Below, piece by piece: positions 1-8,024 of a stretch of DNA of 64,000 nucleotides; the first letter of the stretch is position 1, and each line of letters starts with the position of its first letter. The notes under the pieces are model-generated. The model did not search any database and had not been told where the DNA came from. It worked only from the letters and a program-made list of their open reading frames with translations. Origin of the DNA: CAVWNR01 sp963756525 (GTDB taxonomy: Bacteria; Actinomycetota; Actinomycetes; Mycobacteriales; Jatrophihabitantaceae); assembly GCA_963756525.1 (NCBI GenBank), contig CAVWNR010000002.1, forward strand, positions 62,001 to 126,000. The letters run 5' to 3'. A program made the translations under genes and the position numbers.

Positions 1-322
1 AGAGCCTCGGCGGCGCGGGCCGCGCCGCCGAGGCCAGCACTCCGCGCGTCACCCGGAAACCCACGACCTCAGAGAGCAGCCACTTGTCGGCCACGTACAC
101 CGGCACGTCGATGGGCGCCAGTACGTCGCAGAGCGCCGCGACGCGCGAGGGCACGCCGAGCACCGCGCGCATCGGGTAGGGCGACGCAGCGAGGCGCCCG
201 ACGACGTTCACCCCCTCGGCGATGACGGTCCCGCGCCGGTCCGCTCGGACGTCGGCGTCGGCGAGGTCGCGGAAGTCGGCCAGTCGCGGGTCGGCCGGAT
301 CGGTGACCTCGATCAGCTGCAC
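1..322 (-). CDS. TrmH/SpoU-family RNA methyltransferase, N-terminal fragment
   Basis: The gene runs off the left edge, so only about 107 N-terminal residues are present. They start at a GTG (322) with MQLIEVTDPADPRLADFRDL and continue with a GTVIAEGVNVVGRL stretch. That stretch resembles the substrate-binding N-domain of SpoU/TrmH-type 2'-O-ribose methyltransferases, which act on tRNA or rRNA. The catalytic SPOUT knot lies outside the window, so substrate and activity cannot be judged. The gene lies just downstream of a small hypothetical gene on the same strand (10 nt gap). A TrmH methyltransferase beside MarR and DUF2530 genes is a familiar actinobacterial arrangement. The family call is moderately sure. 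Confidence 0.7.
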   Translation of the reverse strand, partial: MQLIEVTDPADPRLADFRDLADADVRADRRGTVIAEGVNVVGRLAASPYPMRAVLGVPSRVAALCDVLAPIDVPVYVADKWLLSEVVGFRVTRGVLASAARPAPPRL

Positions 323-332
323 ACGGCAGTGT

Positions 333-671
333 CTACTGCAGCTGCAACCCGGACTCGCCGAGCAGGTACTCGACCCGCATCCGCTCGAGGTCCCGTGCCA
401 CGCCGTCGGGCAGGTCGGCCAGCCTGGTCGGCACGTCGAGCTCCTCGCAGGCGATCGTCAGGACCTCGTCGTAGGCGCGGCGCAGGCCGGTCGAGCGCAC
501 GTACGAGGCGCCGCACGGCAGGTGATCGAGCTGGGCCCGCAATCGCCGCAGGTCGGCGGCGACCTGCTCGATCGGCGGGCGTCGTCGGCCGCACCCGACC
601 GACCGGGCGGTGTCGCCCAGCTCGTTCTCCCAGAGGCGGATGTCCTTGCGGTGCCGACCGAACAGCCTCAC
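333..671 (-). CDS. small conserved hypothetical protein
   Basis: A 112-residue basic soluble protein that starts MRLFGRHRKDIRLWENELGD. It has no signal peptide or membrane segment. Its C-terminal half looks helical, with LRRAYDEVLTIACEELDVP followed by a leucine-rich stretch. It sits between the TrmH-like gene (10 nt) and the MFS exporter (21 nt) on the same strand, so it may be co-transcribed with the marR-MFS operon. I recognise no domain and assign no function. Its compact fit between two same-strand neighbours supports it being real. Confidence 0.6.
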   Translation of the reverse strand: MRLFGRHRKDIRLWENELGDTARSVGCGRRRPPIEQVAADLRRLRAQLDHLPCGASYVRSTGLRRAYDEVLTIACEELDVPTRLADLPDGVARDLERMRVEYLLGESGLQLQ

Positions 672-692
672 CCTTCGACTTTATGTCGCGCG

Positions 693-2030
693 TCAACGCC
701 TGCGCGAGCGGAAACTGCCGACGCGCTGGGTCAGCTCGGCGAAGCCGATCTGGCGCCGCCGCGCGATGAGCACGGCGAGCAGCAGGGCGGCGGCGGCGGA
801 GATCAGCCCGCCCCCGACCATGCCCCACCGGGGCCCGAAAACCTCGCTTACCCAGCCGACGATCGGGGCACCCAGCGGCGTGCCGCCCATGAAGCAGATC
901 AGGTACAGGGCCATCACCCGTCCCCGCATGGTCGGCTCGACCCCCATCTGCACCGACGCGTTCGCGGCGTTGGTGAACGCCAGCATGGCGAGGCCCGCCG
1001 GCACGAGCAGCAACGCGGTGAGCTCGAAGGTCGGCATGCTGCCGGCGAGCATCTCGACCATGCCGAACACGACCGCCGACCCGACCAGGAACGCCGACGA
1101 GGGGCGCCGCACCCGGCGCGCCGAGAGCACCGCGCCGGCGCAGGCGCCGACGGCAAGCGCGGTGGAGAGCAGCCCGTAGCCGGTGGCCGTGCGGTGGAAG
1201 ACCTGCTTGGCGATGAGCGCGGTGGTGAGCTGGAAGTTCAGGCCGAACGTGCCGACGATGAACACCAGGATCATCGTCAGCAGCAGGTCGCTTCGCCGAC
1301 GCACGTAGCGCAGCCCCTCGCGCAGCTGACCGCGCCGGCGAGCTAACTGTGGTGCTGGGTACAGCTCGCTGGAGCGCATCATGGCCAGGCCGGCGAGCAC
1401 GGCGACGCTGGACGCAGCGTTCGCGATGAACGCCCAGCCGGTGCCGGTCGCCGAGATCATCAGGCCGGCGATGGCCGGGCCGAGGATGCGGGCGCTGTTG
1501 AACGTCGTCGAGTTGAGCGCGACGGCGTTGGGCAGGTCGTCCTTGCCAACCATCTCGACGACGAAGGACTGGCGCACCGGCGTGTCGATCGCGTTGATCA
1601 GGCCGAGTGCGGTGGCCAGCACGAGCACGTGCCAGTACCGCACCACTCCGGCGACGTCGAGCAGCCCGAGCAGCAGGGCCACGATCGCCAGCCCGGACTG
1701 GGTGGCGAGCAGAAGCCGCCGCTTGTCGAGGCGGTCGGCAAGCACACCGCCCCACATGCCGAGCAGCAGCGACGGCCCGAACTGCAGCGCGGTGACGATG
1801 CCCAGCGCCGTGCCGGAGTTGGTGAGCTGCAGCACCAGCCAGTCCTGCGCGACCCGCTGCATCCAGGTGCCGGTGAGCGAGACGAGCTGGCCCGAGGCGT
1901 AGAGCCGGTAGTTGCGCACCCGCAGCGACCGGAACGTCCCACGGCGCCGGCGCACCGGCGCGCCCTGCGTCGCAGGGGTATGGGTAGGGGTGGCTTGGGT
2001 AGGGGTGGTTTCGTTGGTGGCAGCCGTCAC
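693..2030 (-). CDS. MFS exporter (EntS/MFS_3-like)
   Basis: A 445-residue major facilitator with about 12 hydrophobic segments after a Thr/Pro-rich N-terminus of about 28 residues. The motif GTWMQRVAQDWLVLQLT at the first helix and the loop GVLADRLDKRR (MFS motif A-like) place it in the EntS/MFS_3 group, which export drugs or siderophores from the inner membrane. The GTG start at 2030 overlaps the TGA of the marR-like gene (GTGA). Coupled translation fits the usual arrangement in which a MarR repressor controls an adjacent exporter. The substrate is unknown. Confidence 0.88.
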   Translation of the reverse strand: MTAATNETTPTQATPTHTPATQGAPVRRRRGTFRSLRVRNYRLYASGQLVSLTGTWMQRVAQDWLVLQLTNSGTALGIVTALQFGPSLLLGMWGGVLADRLDKRRLLLATQSGLAIVALLLGLLDVAGVVRYWHVLVLATALGLINAIDTPVRQSFVVEMVGKDDLPNAVALNSTTFNSARILGPAIAGLMISATGTGWAFIANAASSVAVLAGLAMMRSSELYPAPQLARRRGQLREGLRYVRRRSDLLLTMILVFIVGTFGLNFQLTTALIAKQVFHRTATGYGLLSTALAVGACAGAVLSARRVRRPSSAFLVGSAVVFGMVEMLAGSMPTFELTALLLVPAGLAMLAFTNAANASVQMGVEPTMRGRVMALYLICFMGGTPLGAPIVGWVSEVFGPRWGMVGGGLISAAAALLLAVLIARRRQIGFAELTQRVGSFRSRRR

Positions 2031-2464
2031 TGCTCAGCCAGCTTGTCGAGCACGCGGATCACCTGCTGCAGCAGCTCGCGCTCCTGCCGAGACAGCCCGT
2101 CCAGCCGCTGGGAGAGCCAGGCGTCGCGGGACCGGCGCTCGGAATCGAGCAGCTCGGCACCCGGCTCGGTGAGCACGATGATCGCCTGCCGCTTGTCGGT
2201 CGGATGCGCGTCCCGCCGCACCAGGCCGCGCAGCTCCAGGTTGGCGAGCACCTTGGTCATCGACGGCGGCTGGACCCGCTCGCACGATGCGAGGTCGCCC
2301 GCGCTCATCGGACCACGCTTGCGCAGCGTCCCCATCGCGGAGAGCTGGGTGAGCGTCACCGACATGTCGACGCGCTGGTTGCGGATCAGGCGGGTGAGCC
2401 GTAACAGCGACGGCCGAAGCTGGGCGGCCAACTCGGCCACCGGTGAGCGCGTCGCTGCAGTCAC
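2027..2464 (-). CDS. MarR-family transcriptional regulator
   Basis: A 145-residue winged-helix repressor. I chose the GTG at 2464 because residues encoded further upstream are low-complexity Gly/Pro and do not look like a MarR N-terminus. The core has LTQLSAMGTLRKRGPMSAGDLA, the recognition helix PPSMTKVLANLELRGLV and the wing RRDAHPTDKRQAIIVLT, in the usual MarR order. It is the first gene of the operon with the MFS exporter, which begins inside its stop codon. A short palindrome 5 nt upstream of the start is a plausible autoregulatory operator. A phenolic or lipophilic effector is likely from family knowledge but not shown here. Confidence 0.9.
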   Translation of the reverse strand: MTAATRSPVAELAAQLRPSLLRLTRLIRNQRVDMSVTLTQLSAMGTLRKRGPMSAGDLASCERVQPPSMTKVLANLELRGLVRRDAHPTDKRQAIIVLTEPGAELLDSERRSRDAWLSQRLDGLSRQERELLQQVIRVLDKLAEQ

Positions 2465-2469
2465 GGTAT

Positions 2470-2482
2470 TTAGTTTACCTAA
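2470..2482. promoter_or_regulatory. candidate MarR operator palindrome
   Basis: TTAG-TTTAC-CTAA is an inverted repeat with a 5-nt centre, immediately upstream of the MarR start in an unusually A/T-rich pocket. MarR regulators commonly bind such short palindromes over their own promoter. Binding here could also affect the divergent DUF2530 gene. The assignment rests on position and symmetry only. Confidence 0.45.
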
Positions 2483-2543
2483 CGTTCGAGTTGGACGCCA
2501 GGGATTAGCTGGTGGCTTCCGCGCCCCGGTAGCCTGGCCGATC

Positions 2544-2825
2544 ATGGGCGAGTCCTCCATGCCCGGTCCCGCCCCGGGTAGGCCGCCACGGGCAGCCGGC
2601 CCGGGCTCGCCGGAGCCGGCGCCGATGCAGATCGACACCCGGCGCATCGTCGCGATCGGCACGGCCATCTGGTTCGTCGCGTTCGTGGTGCTGCTGCCGT
2701 TCTACGGCTGGCTCGGGCGCCACGACCACCGAGTGTGGCTGTGGACCTGTCTTGCCGGCTGGGGGCTGGGTCTCATCGGTCTGGTCCTCGTGCGCAAACA
2801 CCGCAACGAGGGACGCACCCGCTAA
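2544..2825 (+). CDS. DUF2530 family small membrane protein
   Basis: A 93-residue protein with a Pro/Gly-rich N-terminus of about 30 residues and two hydrophobic helices (IVAIGTAIWFVAFVVLLPFY and a WTCLAGWGLGLIGLVLV stretch). It ends in basic residues. The pattern matches the actinobacterial DUF2530 family, whose function is unknown. It is divergent from the marR-like gene and its stop codon overlaps by 4 nt with the stop of the convergent DUF3027 gene. DUF2530 near MarR, TrmH and DUF3027 genes is a conserved actinobacterial neighbourhood. Confidence 0.75.
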   Translation: MGESSMPGPAPGRPPRAAGPGSPEPAPMQIDTRRIVAIGTAIWFVAFVVLLPFYGWLGRHDHRVWLWTCLAGWGLGLIGLVLVRKHRNEGRTR

Positions 2826-3568
2826 CGCGCAGAGATCTCGTCGCCGTCGTCGAACAGCTCGCCGGTCGGCTCCGAAAGCGCGGGCGTCTCGACGACGAGT
2901 TCGGAGTGCGCGCCGCAGCCGTACTCCACGCTGACCACACGACCGTCGGCCGGTGCGAACTCGTTGCCGCAGACGCCGAATCCGGCACGGAGCGACCCGG
3001 CGAGCGGCAGCAGGAAGCCGCACGTGCCGCAGTGCGCCGGAGCGTTGCGTGCCATCGCGCTGGCCGGGCCGGAATCACCGGATTGCCACCGCCCGGCCGC
3101 CGCCGACCGCCCCTCGCGGGACATGACGTGCACCCGGCCAAGGCCGAACTCGAACGCGACGTCCTCGATGGCCGGGTCGCCGCTGTCGACGTACGCCGGC
3201 ACCAGCCGCGGATCCTGCTCGACGGCGGGCAGCAGGTCGCCGGGCCCGAGGTCGCCGGGACGCAGCCGCTCACTCCACGGCACCCAGTCCGGCGCGAGCA
3301 ACGCGCCCTCACCGGGCAGCAGGACGACCTCGTCGACGGTGACCGTCCGGGCGCGGGGCGCCCGAGCGACGGTGACCGCCCAGTACCAGCCGCGGTAGCC
3401 GGGCAGTTCGGCGGCGAACGCATGGGTAACCACCCGCTCGGCTTCGGCGCGGACGCCGAGGTGGCGCCCCACCGGGCCGGCCGCGGCGGCGGCCGCGCGG
3501 GCGAGGTCGACGGCAGCGGCGCAGGCGGGGTCCAGACGCGTGGTGGCGGTGGCGTTCACCGGGCCCAT
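2822..3568 (-). CDS. DUF3027 family protein
   Basis: A 248-residue protein. I used the ATG at 3568 (MGPVNATATTRLDPACAAAV) because the longer upstream reading overlaps the divergent MFS gene. It contains the signature region PGYRGWYWAVTVARAPRARTVTVDEVVLLPGEGALLAPDWVPWSERL and, nearer the C-terminus, a CGTC...CGNE cysteine pair followed by a DGRVVSVEYGCGAHSE segment, which suggests a small zinc ribbon. DUF3027 is an actinobacterial family of unknown function that often neighbours an MFS gene, as here (31 nt apart, divergent). Confidence 0.8.
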   Translation of the reverse strand: MGPVNATATTRLDPACAAAVDLARAAAAAAGPVGRHLGVRAEAERVVTHAFAAELPGYRGWYWAVTVARAPRARTVTVDEVVLLPGEGALLAPDWVPWSERLRPGDLGPGDLLPAVEQDPRLVPAYVDSGDPAIEDVAFEFGLGRVHVMSREGRSAAAGRWQSGDSGPASAMARNAPAHCGTCGFLLPLAGSLRAGFGVCGNEFAPADGRVVSVEYGCGAHSELVVETPALSEPTGELFDDGDEISAR

Positions 3569-3599
3569 TCTGCCCGAGCGGTACGGCAGGATGGAGCAC

Positions 3600-5216
3600 G
3601 TGGCTCGCGAGAACCGCACCGGAAGTGACCGGCCGCCCGGCGGCCGGTTCAGTCGCTCCGGGCACACTCGCCACCACCAGCAGGCGTCGCCGCCCGGCTA
3701 TGAGCCGCCGCGCTACCAGCCCGAACCCGGCTACGACCCGCCGAGCTACCACGCGTTCGGCGCGGGGGCGTCGGCGCCGGCTGCTGCGGCCGGTGCCGCG
3801 GCGGGATCTGCCGCCGTGACGGGTGGCGCCGCGGCCGCCGGCGGCAAGGTCACCGTCACCCGGGCGATCGTCAGGCGCAGCAACCAGTTCGCCCGCTCCG
3901 TCACCAACAAGGTCATCACCGCCAGCCAGGCCGACGGCGCGAAGGAATCCGGCCTCACCGCGCTGATCTGGAACCAGGTGCTGTCCTACGGCACCGACGC
4001 GATGCTCGCGGTGGCGCTCGCCGGCACGGTGTTCTTCGGCGCATCCGCGGACGCCAAGCGCGGCAACGTCCTGCTCTACCTGCTGGTCACCATGGCGCCG
4101 TTCGCCGTGGTCGCGCCGGTCATCGGGCCGGCCCTCGACCGCCTCCAGCACGGGCGTCGCTGGGCGATGGCGGCGACCGGCATCGGCCGGGCGGTGCTGG
4201 CGATCATCATGGCGGGGCATCCGACGAACCTCTACGTGCTCTACCCCTGTGCGCTGGGCTCGCTCGTGCTCTCGAAGGCGTATAGCGTCATCCGCGCGTC
4301 GGCCGCGCCCCGGCTGGTTCCGCGCGGGCTCACGCTGGTCGAGGCGAACGCCCGCTTGTCGATCTTCGGCCTGGCCGCCGCGATCGTCGGCGGGTCCATC
4401 GCCGGTGTGGTGATCAAGGCGACCGGCTCGTACAGCGCCGGGCTGTGGCTGATGGCGATCGCTTCGGCGGCGTGCGCCTACTTCGCGTTCCGGCTACCCA
4501 AACAGGTCGACTCCGCCAACCCCGCCGCCGTCCATCCGGAGGAGCCACCCCGCCCGCTCCGCCAAGAGAGCATCGCCTCGATTCCCTCCGTCGGTCGGGT
4601 CGGCCGGCTGCGCGACTGGGCGCGCCGCGGCCTCGCCGCGCAGGTGATCGCCTCGTTGCAGGGGGAGGCGACGCTGCGGTTCCTGGCCGGCTTCCTGACG
4701 ATCTTTTTGGCGTTCTACGTCGAGGCGACCTCCCACGGGATGACCGCCGCGCTCGCCCTCGGCGGCATCGGGGTAGGCGCCGGGGTCGGGAACTTCTTCG
4801 GCAACGGAATCGGCACCCGGCTCAAGCTCGCCCACCCCGAGCGGCTGATCCTGATCGGCTGCGCCGTCGCATTCGCGGTCACGCTGCTGACCGCGATCCT
4901 GTTCAGCGTCGGATTCGCGATCTTGTGCATGTTCATCAGCGCGGCGGTGAACTCGCTGGCGAAGATCGCGCTCGACGCGGTCATCCAGCGCGACGTGCGC
5001 GAGACGCTGCGCGCAGGCGCGTTCGCCCGGTCGGAGACCTTCCTGCAGCTGTCGTGGGTGCTCGGCGCCGCGCTGGGCGTGCTGCTGCCGTCCAAGGACG
5101 GCTCGCCGGCGTTCTGGATCGCGGCCGCGGTCGTCGGACTGGTGACCGCTGTCGTCGCGCTGCGGCTGCGTGCCGCCCGCCGTGCCACGCGCCGGAGCAG
5201 CCGCCGGGTAGCCTGA
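3600..5216 (+). CDS. MFS transporter of the DUF3027-linked type
   Basis: A 538-residue membrane protein with a disordered Pro/Tyr/His-rich and then Ala/Gly-rich cytoplasmic N-terminus of about 110 residues. Roughly 12 hydrophobic segments follow, beginning near LIWNQVLSYGTDAMLAVALAG. I favour the GTG at 3600, which has AGGA 8 nt upstream; an ATG at 3591 is the alternative. The fold reads as a major facilitator, and the substrate is unknown. The gene is divergent from DUF3027 and followed by the lipoprotein and mqn genes on the same strand. Confidence 0.82.
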   Translation: MARENRTGSDRPPGGRFSRSGHTRHHQQASPPGYEPPRYQPEPGYDPPSYHAFGAGASAPAAAAGAAAGSAAVTGGAAAAGGKVTVTRAIVRRSNQFARSVTNKVITASQADGAKESGLTALIWNQVLSYGTDAMLAVALAGTVFFGASADAKRGNVLLYLLVTMAPFAVVAPVIGPALDRLQHGRRWAMAATGIGRAVLAIIMAGHPTNLYVLYPCALGSLVLSKAYSVIRASAAPRLVPRGLTLVEANARLSIFGLAAAIVGGSIAGVVIKATGSYSAGLWLMAIASAACAYFAFRLPKQVDSANPAAVHPEEPPRPLRQESIASIPSVGRVGRLRDWARRGLAAQVIASLQGEATLRFLAGFLTIFLAFYVEATSHGMTAALALGGIGVGAGVGNFFGNGIGTRLKLAHPERLILIGCAVAFAVTLLTAILFSVGFAILCMFISAAVNSLAKIALDAVIQRDVRETLRAGAFARSETFLQLSWVLGAALGVLLPSKDGSPAFWIAAAVVGLVTAVVALRLRAARRATRRSSRRVA

Positions 5217-5248
5217 CGCCCGGCCATCCCCGTCTAAGGAGCGTGTGC

Positions 5249-5716
5249 ATGCGCCGCCGCGCAGCCGCTGCCGTCGCCGGCATCGTCGCCGCGGGCGGCC
5301 TGCTCGCGGCCTGCAGCAAGCCAGCGCCATCGATCACGTTGCTCGCCAACCGCACGGTCACCGTCGTCCAGCCGCAGACCTACTGCTTCGACGCCAATCC
5401 CAACGACTGCCGGATCGACCCGAACGCGATCGGCGCGGTGCACGCGGCCTCCGGCTCGGCGATCCTCGTCGACGTGCCGCGCACGGTCGCCAGCAGCAGC
5501 TGGCAGGTGCAGGCCGCCACGACGGACAGCTCCGGCAAGTTCAGCGCGGTCGACTCCCCAGGCGCCAGCTCCCCGGCGCTGTCCGACCAGCACAGCACCC
5601 GGGTCGTCGTGCCGACGCTGACCGGCACGGCGAGCTACTTCCTGATCGTGCGGGCCGGCGCGCAGTCGGGTTCGCGCGGCGCGTGGGTCGCCCGCGTCAC
5701 GGTCACGCCGAGCTGA
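5249..5716 (+). CDS. secreted lipoprotein (DUF2771-like)
   Basis: A 155-residue lipoprotein with a strong ribosome site (AAGGAG at 5236, 7 nt before the ATG). The basic N-terminus MRRRAAAAVAG precedes a short hydrophobic stretch and the lipobox LLAAC, so processing should leave a lipidated Cys on the outer face of the membrane. The mature part is Thr/Ser-rich and beta-prone with two further cysteines (YCFDANPNDC). Its position between the MFS gene and mqnB matches the DUF2771 lipoproteins of actinobacteria. Function is unknown. Confidence 0.72.
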   Translation: MRRRAAAAVAGIVAAGGLLAACSKPAPSITLLANRTVTVVQPQTYCFDANPNDCRIDPNAIGAVHAASGSAILVDVPRTVASSSWQVQAATTDSSGKFSAVDSPGASSPALSDQHSTRVVVPTLTGTASYFLIVRAGAQSGSRGAWVARVTVTPS

Positions 5717-5718
5717 GC

Positions 5719-6351
5719 ATGTCCCGGCTGCTCGTGGTGACCGCCGTCCACGCGGAGCGGGACGCGATCCTCGCCGCCCTTCCCCAGGAGCTGGAGGTGG
5801 TCGTGGGTGGCGTGGGGCCCGCCGCGGCCGGGGCCGCGGCCGGCGCGGCGCTGCGCACCGGCCAGTTCGACCTCGTGCTCAGCGCCGGGCTCGGCGGCGG
5901 GTTCCTTCCCGTGCCGCTGGGCGGTGTCGTCGTCGCCTCGCGGGTGATCTTCGCCGATCTCGGTGTGGAGACCGCCGACGGCTTCGCGGCAATCTCGTCG
6001 CTCGGCTTCGGCACCGACTGCTACGACGCCGACCCAGCCCTCGTCGCCGAACTGGCCGCGAGAACCGGCAGCATGGTCGGCGCCATCCTCACCGTCGCTA
6101 CCGTCACCGGGACGGCGGCGACGGCCGCCCGGCTGCGTAGCCGCTACCCCGATGCCGCAGCGGAGGGGATGGAGGGCGCGGGCGTCGCCGCCGCGGCCAC
6201 CCTGCTCGGCGCGCCGTTCGGCGAGTTGCGCGCCATCAGCAATGCCGTCGGCCCGCGCGAGCGCGACGCCTGGCGCATCGACGACGCGCTGAGCGCTCTC
6301 GGCCGGGCGGTCGCCGCGGTCGCCGCCCGCCCGTGGAGGATCGTCCCGTGA
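5719..6351 (+). CDS. mqnB: futalosine hydrolase
   Basis: A 210-residue nucleosidase of the purine nucleoside phosphorylase/MTA-nucleosidase fold. It would cleave futalosine to dehypoxanthine futalosine in the alternative menaquinone pathway. Visible features are the N-terminal LLVVTAVHAERDAILAAL strand-helix, the glycine loop VLSAGLGGGFLP and the EGMEGAGVAAAATLLG segment, where the conserved Glu-Met-Glu contacts the ribose. It begins 2 nt after the lipoprotein stop and its own stop overlaps the GTG of mqnD, so the two pathway genes are coupled. Confidence 0.9.
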   Translation: MSRLLVVTAVHAERDAILAALPQELEVVVGGVGPAAAGAAAGAALRTGQFDLVLSAGLGGGFLPVPLGGVVVASRVIFADLGVETADGFAAISSLGFGTDCYDADPALVAELAARTGSMVGAILTVATVTGTAATAARLRSRYPDAAAEGMEGAGVAAAATLLGAPFGELRAISNAVGPRERDAWRIDDALSALGRAVAAVAARPWRIVP

Positions 6352-7178
6352 AACTCGCCCATTCCCCGTGCCCGAACGACACGTTCGTCTTCCACGCCTG
6401 GACGTACGGGTTGCTCGACGGGGCGCCACCGGTCGAGGTCACCTTCGCCGACGTCGACGTCACCAACACCGCTGCCGAACGCGGCGCGTTCGACGTGGTG
6501 AAGGTCTCCTACGCCGCGCTGCCGTGGCTGCTCGACCGGTACGCGCTGCTGCCGTCCGGCGGGGCGCTGGGCCGGGGCTGCGGACCGCTCGTGCTCACCC
6601 GCGATGCGCTGCCCGACCTCGCCGGCCGGACCGTCGCCGTGCCGAGCGAGCGCTCGACGGCCTACCTGCTGTTCCGGCTGTGGGCGGCGGGGCAGCGGCC
6701 GGCGCGCATCGACGTGGTGCCGTTCGCGGCGATCATGCCGGCGGTGCGAGACGGTCGCTACGACGCCGGGCTGGTGATCCACGAGGCGCGGTTCACCTAC
6801 CCGGACTACGGGCTGGTCGAGCAGGTCGACCTCGGTGCCTGGTGGGAGTCCGACACCGGGCTGCCCGTCCCGCTCGGTGCGATCCTCGCCCGCCGCGACC
6901 TCGACGTCGCCACGCTGGCGCAGGCCGTCCGGGACTCCGTCGAGTACGCCTGGACGCATCCGGACGCGTCGGCGGCCTACATCGGCGAGCATGCCGCCGA
7001 GATGTCGCCGGACGTGCAGCGCCGGCACATCGCGCTCTATGTCAACGAGTTCACCCGCGACCTCGGCGAAGCCGGCTACGCCGCCGTCGAAGCGCTACTG
7101 ACCCGCGCGCACAAAGCCGGCCTGACGCCGAGGAACCCATCGCTGGAACGAATAGGCAACAGCGCTACGCGAGGATGA
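6348..7178 (+). CDS. mqnD: 1,4-dihydroxy-6-naphthoate synthase
   Basis: A 276-residue periplasmic-binding-protein-fold enzyme that converts cyclic dehypoxanthine futalosine to 1,4-dihydroxy-6-naphthoate. The N-terminal signature LAHSPCPNDTFVFHAWTYGL, the KVSYAALPWLL segment and YDAGLVIHEARFTY are characteristic of MqnD. The GTG at 6348 has GGAGGA 7 nt upstream and overlaps the mqnB stop (GTGA). With mqnB this indicates futalosine-route menaquinone synthesis. mqnA, mqnC and mqnE must lie elsewhere. Confidence 0.92.
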   Translation: MKLAHSPCPNDTFVFHAWTYGLLDGAPPVEVTFADVDVTNTAAERGAFDVVKVSYAALPWLLDRYALLPSGGALGRGCGPLVLTRDALPDLAGRTVAVPSERSTAYLLFRLWAAGQRPARIDVVPFAAIMPAVRDGRYDAGLVIHEARFTYPDYGLVEQVDLGAWWESDTGLPVPLGAILARRDLDVATLAQAVRDSVEYAWTHPDASAAYIGEHAAEMSPDVQRRHIALYVNEFTRDLGEAGYAAVEALLTRAHKAGLTPRNPSLERIGNSATRG

Positions 7179-7200
7179 CGCCGGAAGGCGACAACAAGCG

Positions 7201-7270
7201 TGAAGGCCGGGGAGGCGGGCGGCGTGAAGGCCGGGGAGGCGGGCGGCGTGTAGGCCGGGGAGGCGGCTCA
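7201..7270. repeat. 24-bp tandem repeat, about 2.9 copies
   Basis: The unit TGAAGGCCGGGGAGGCGGGC plus GGCG occurs twice exactly (7201-7224, 7225-7248), then a third time with one change and a shortened end (7249-7270). It lies between the mqnD stop and the convergent cold-shock gene stop. The G-rich units could form secondary structure in either transcript. No unique spacers are present, so it is not a CRISPR array. Confidence 0.85.
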
Positions 7271-7271
7271 G

Positions 7272-7655
7272 TCAAGCGTCAAGATTGTCCGCGAAGGCTC
7301 TCAGTAGGGTGGCGACCTTGCGCGACTCGGCGCGGTCGGGATAACGCCCCCGGCGCAGCGAGTTGGACACCGTGTCGAGCATCTTGATCAGATCTTCGAC
7401 GAGCGGAGCCATCTCCTCGGCCGGCTTGCGGGTGGCTCGCACCACCGACGGCATGGGCTCGAGCACCCGGACCGAGAGCGCCTGGCTGCCCTTGCGTCCC
7501 TGGACGATGCCGTACTCGACCCGCTGACCCGGCCGCAGCTCAGTGACGCCGGCGGGCAGGGCGTCGCGGTGCACGAAGACGTCCTCGCCTTCGTCGTCGG
7601 ACAGGAAGCCGAAGCCCTTGTCCGCGTTGAACCACTTCACCTTGCCGGTAGGCAC
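7272..7655 (-). CDS. CspB-type cold-shock protein with C-terminal extension
   Basis: A 127-residue protein. Residues 1-66 are a cold-shock OB-fold with RNP1-like GKVKWFNADKGFGFLSDD and RNP2-like DVFVHRDAL, which bind single-stranded RNA or DNA. The remaining 60 residues (PAEEMAPLVEDLIKMLDTVS onwards) form a predicted helical tail like that of longer mycobacterial CspB-type proteins. It is monocistronic, convergent with mqnD and preceded by a leader of about 120 nt. The short 67-residue paralogue at 27291 lacks the tail. Confidence 0.93.
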   Translation of the reverse strand: MPTGKVKWFNADKGFGFLSDDEGEDVFVHRDALPAGVTELRPGQRVEYGIVQGRKGSQALSVRVLEPMPSVVRATRKPAEEMAPLVEDLIKMLDTVSNSLRRGRYPDRAESRKVATLLRAFADNLDA

Positions 7656-7782
7656 CGGTACTCCTCTTGCTCAGGTCGGGACGCTCGTACGGGTCGAACG
7701 TAGAGAAGGCACCGCACCGCGGTGCCTCCACGTATACAGGCTACTGGTCGGATCGGAACTTGGCACCGGACATACTCGTGGC

Positions 7783-8019
7783 ATGCCCGCCGCGCCGCCG
7801 TCTCGTGCCGTGCGCGTCGGACTGGTGCTGTTCGCCATCGGGCTGGCGTTCATCCTGGCCGACGTGCTGCCCTTCTTCGCCGGGGACCGTAACCGGCCGC
7901 TGTGGCTCAACCTGGCCTGCCTGGCAGCGCCGATCGGCTTCGGGGTGGCCGTTTGGGGCGCCGTCCGCTCGGGTCGGGCGGCGCAGCGCCGCGCGGTGAA
8001 CGAGCTCGGCCAATCCTGA
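7783..8019 (+). CDS. small two-helix membrane protein
   Basis: A 78-residue protein with two hydrophobic segments (VGLVLFAIGLAFILADVLPF and LACLAAPIGFGVAVWGAV) separated by a short loop, and a basic C-terminal tail. The pattern suggests an inner-membrane hairpin. It is convergent with the thioesterase gene, 5 nt away. No family is recognised, and the call rests on the clean hydrophobic pattern and codon bias. Confidence 0.6.
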   Translation: MPAAPPSRAVRVGLVLFAIGLAFILADVLPFFAGDRNRPLWLNLACLAAPIGFGVAVWGAVRSGRAAQRRAVNELGQS

Positions 8020-8024
8020 ATGGT

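Noticed and set aside
7201..7270. Possible CRISPR array
   Set aside because: The repeats are directly abutting with no spacers, and no cas genes are near.
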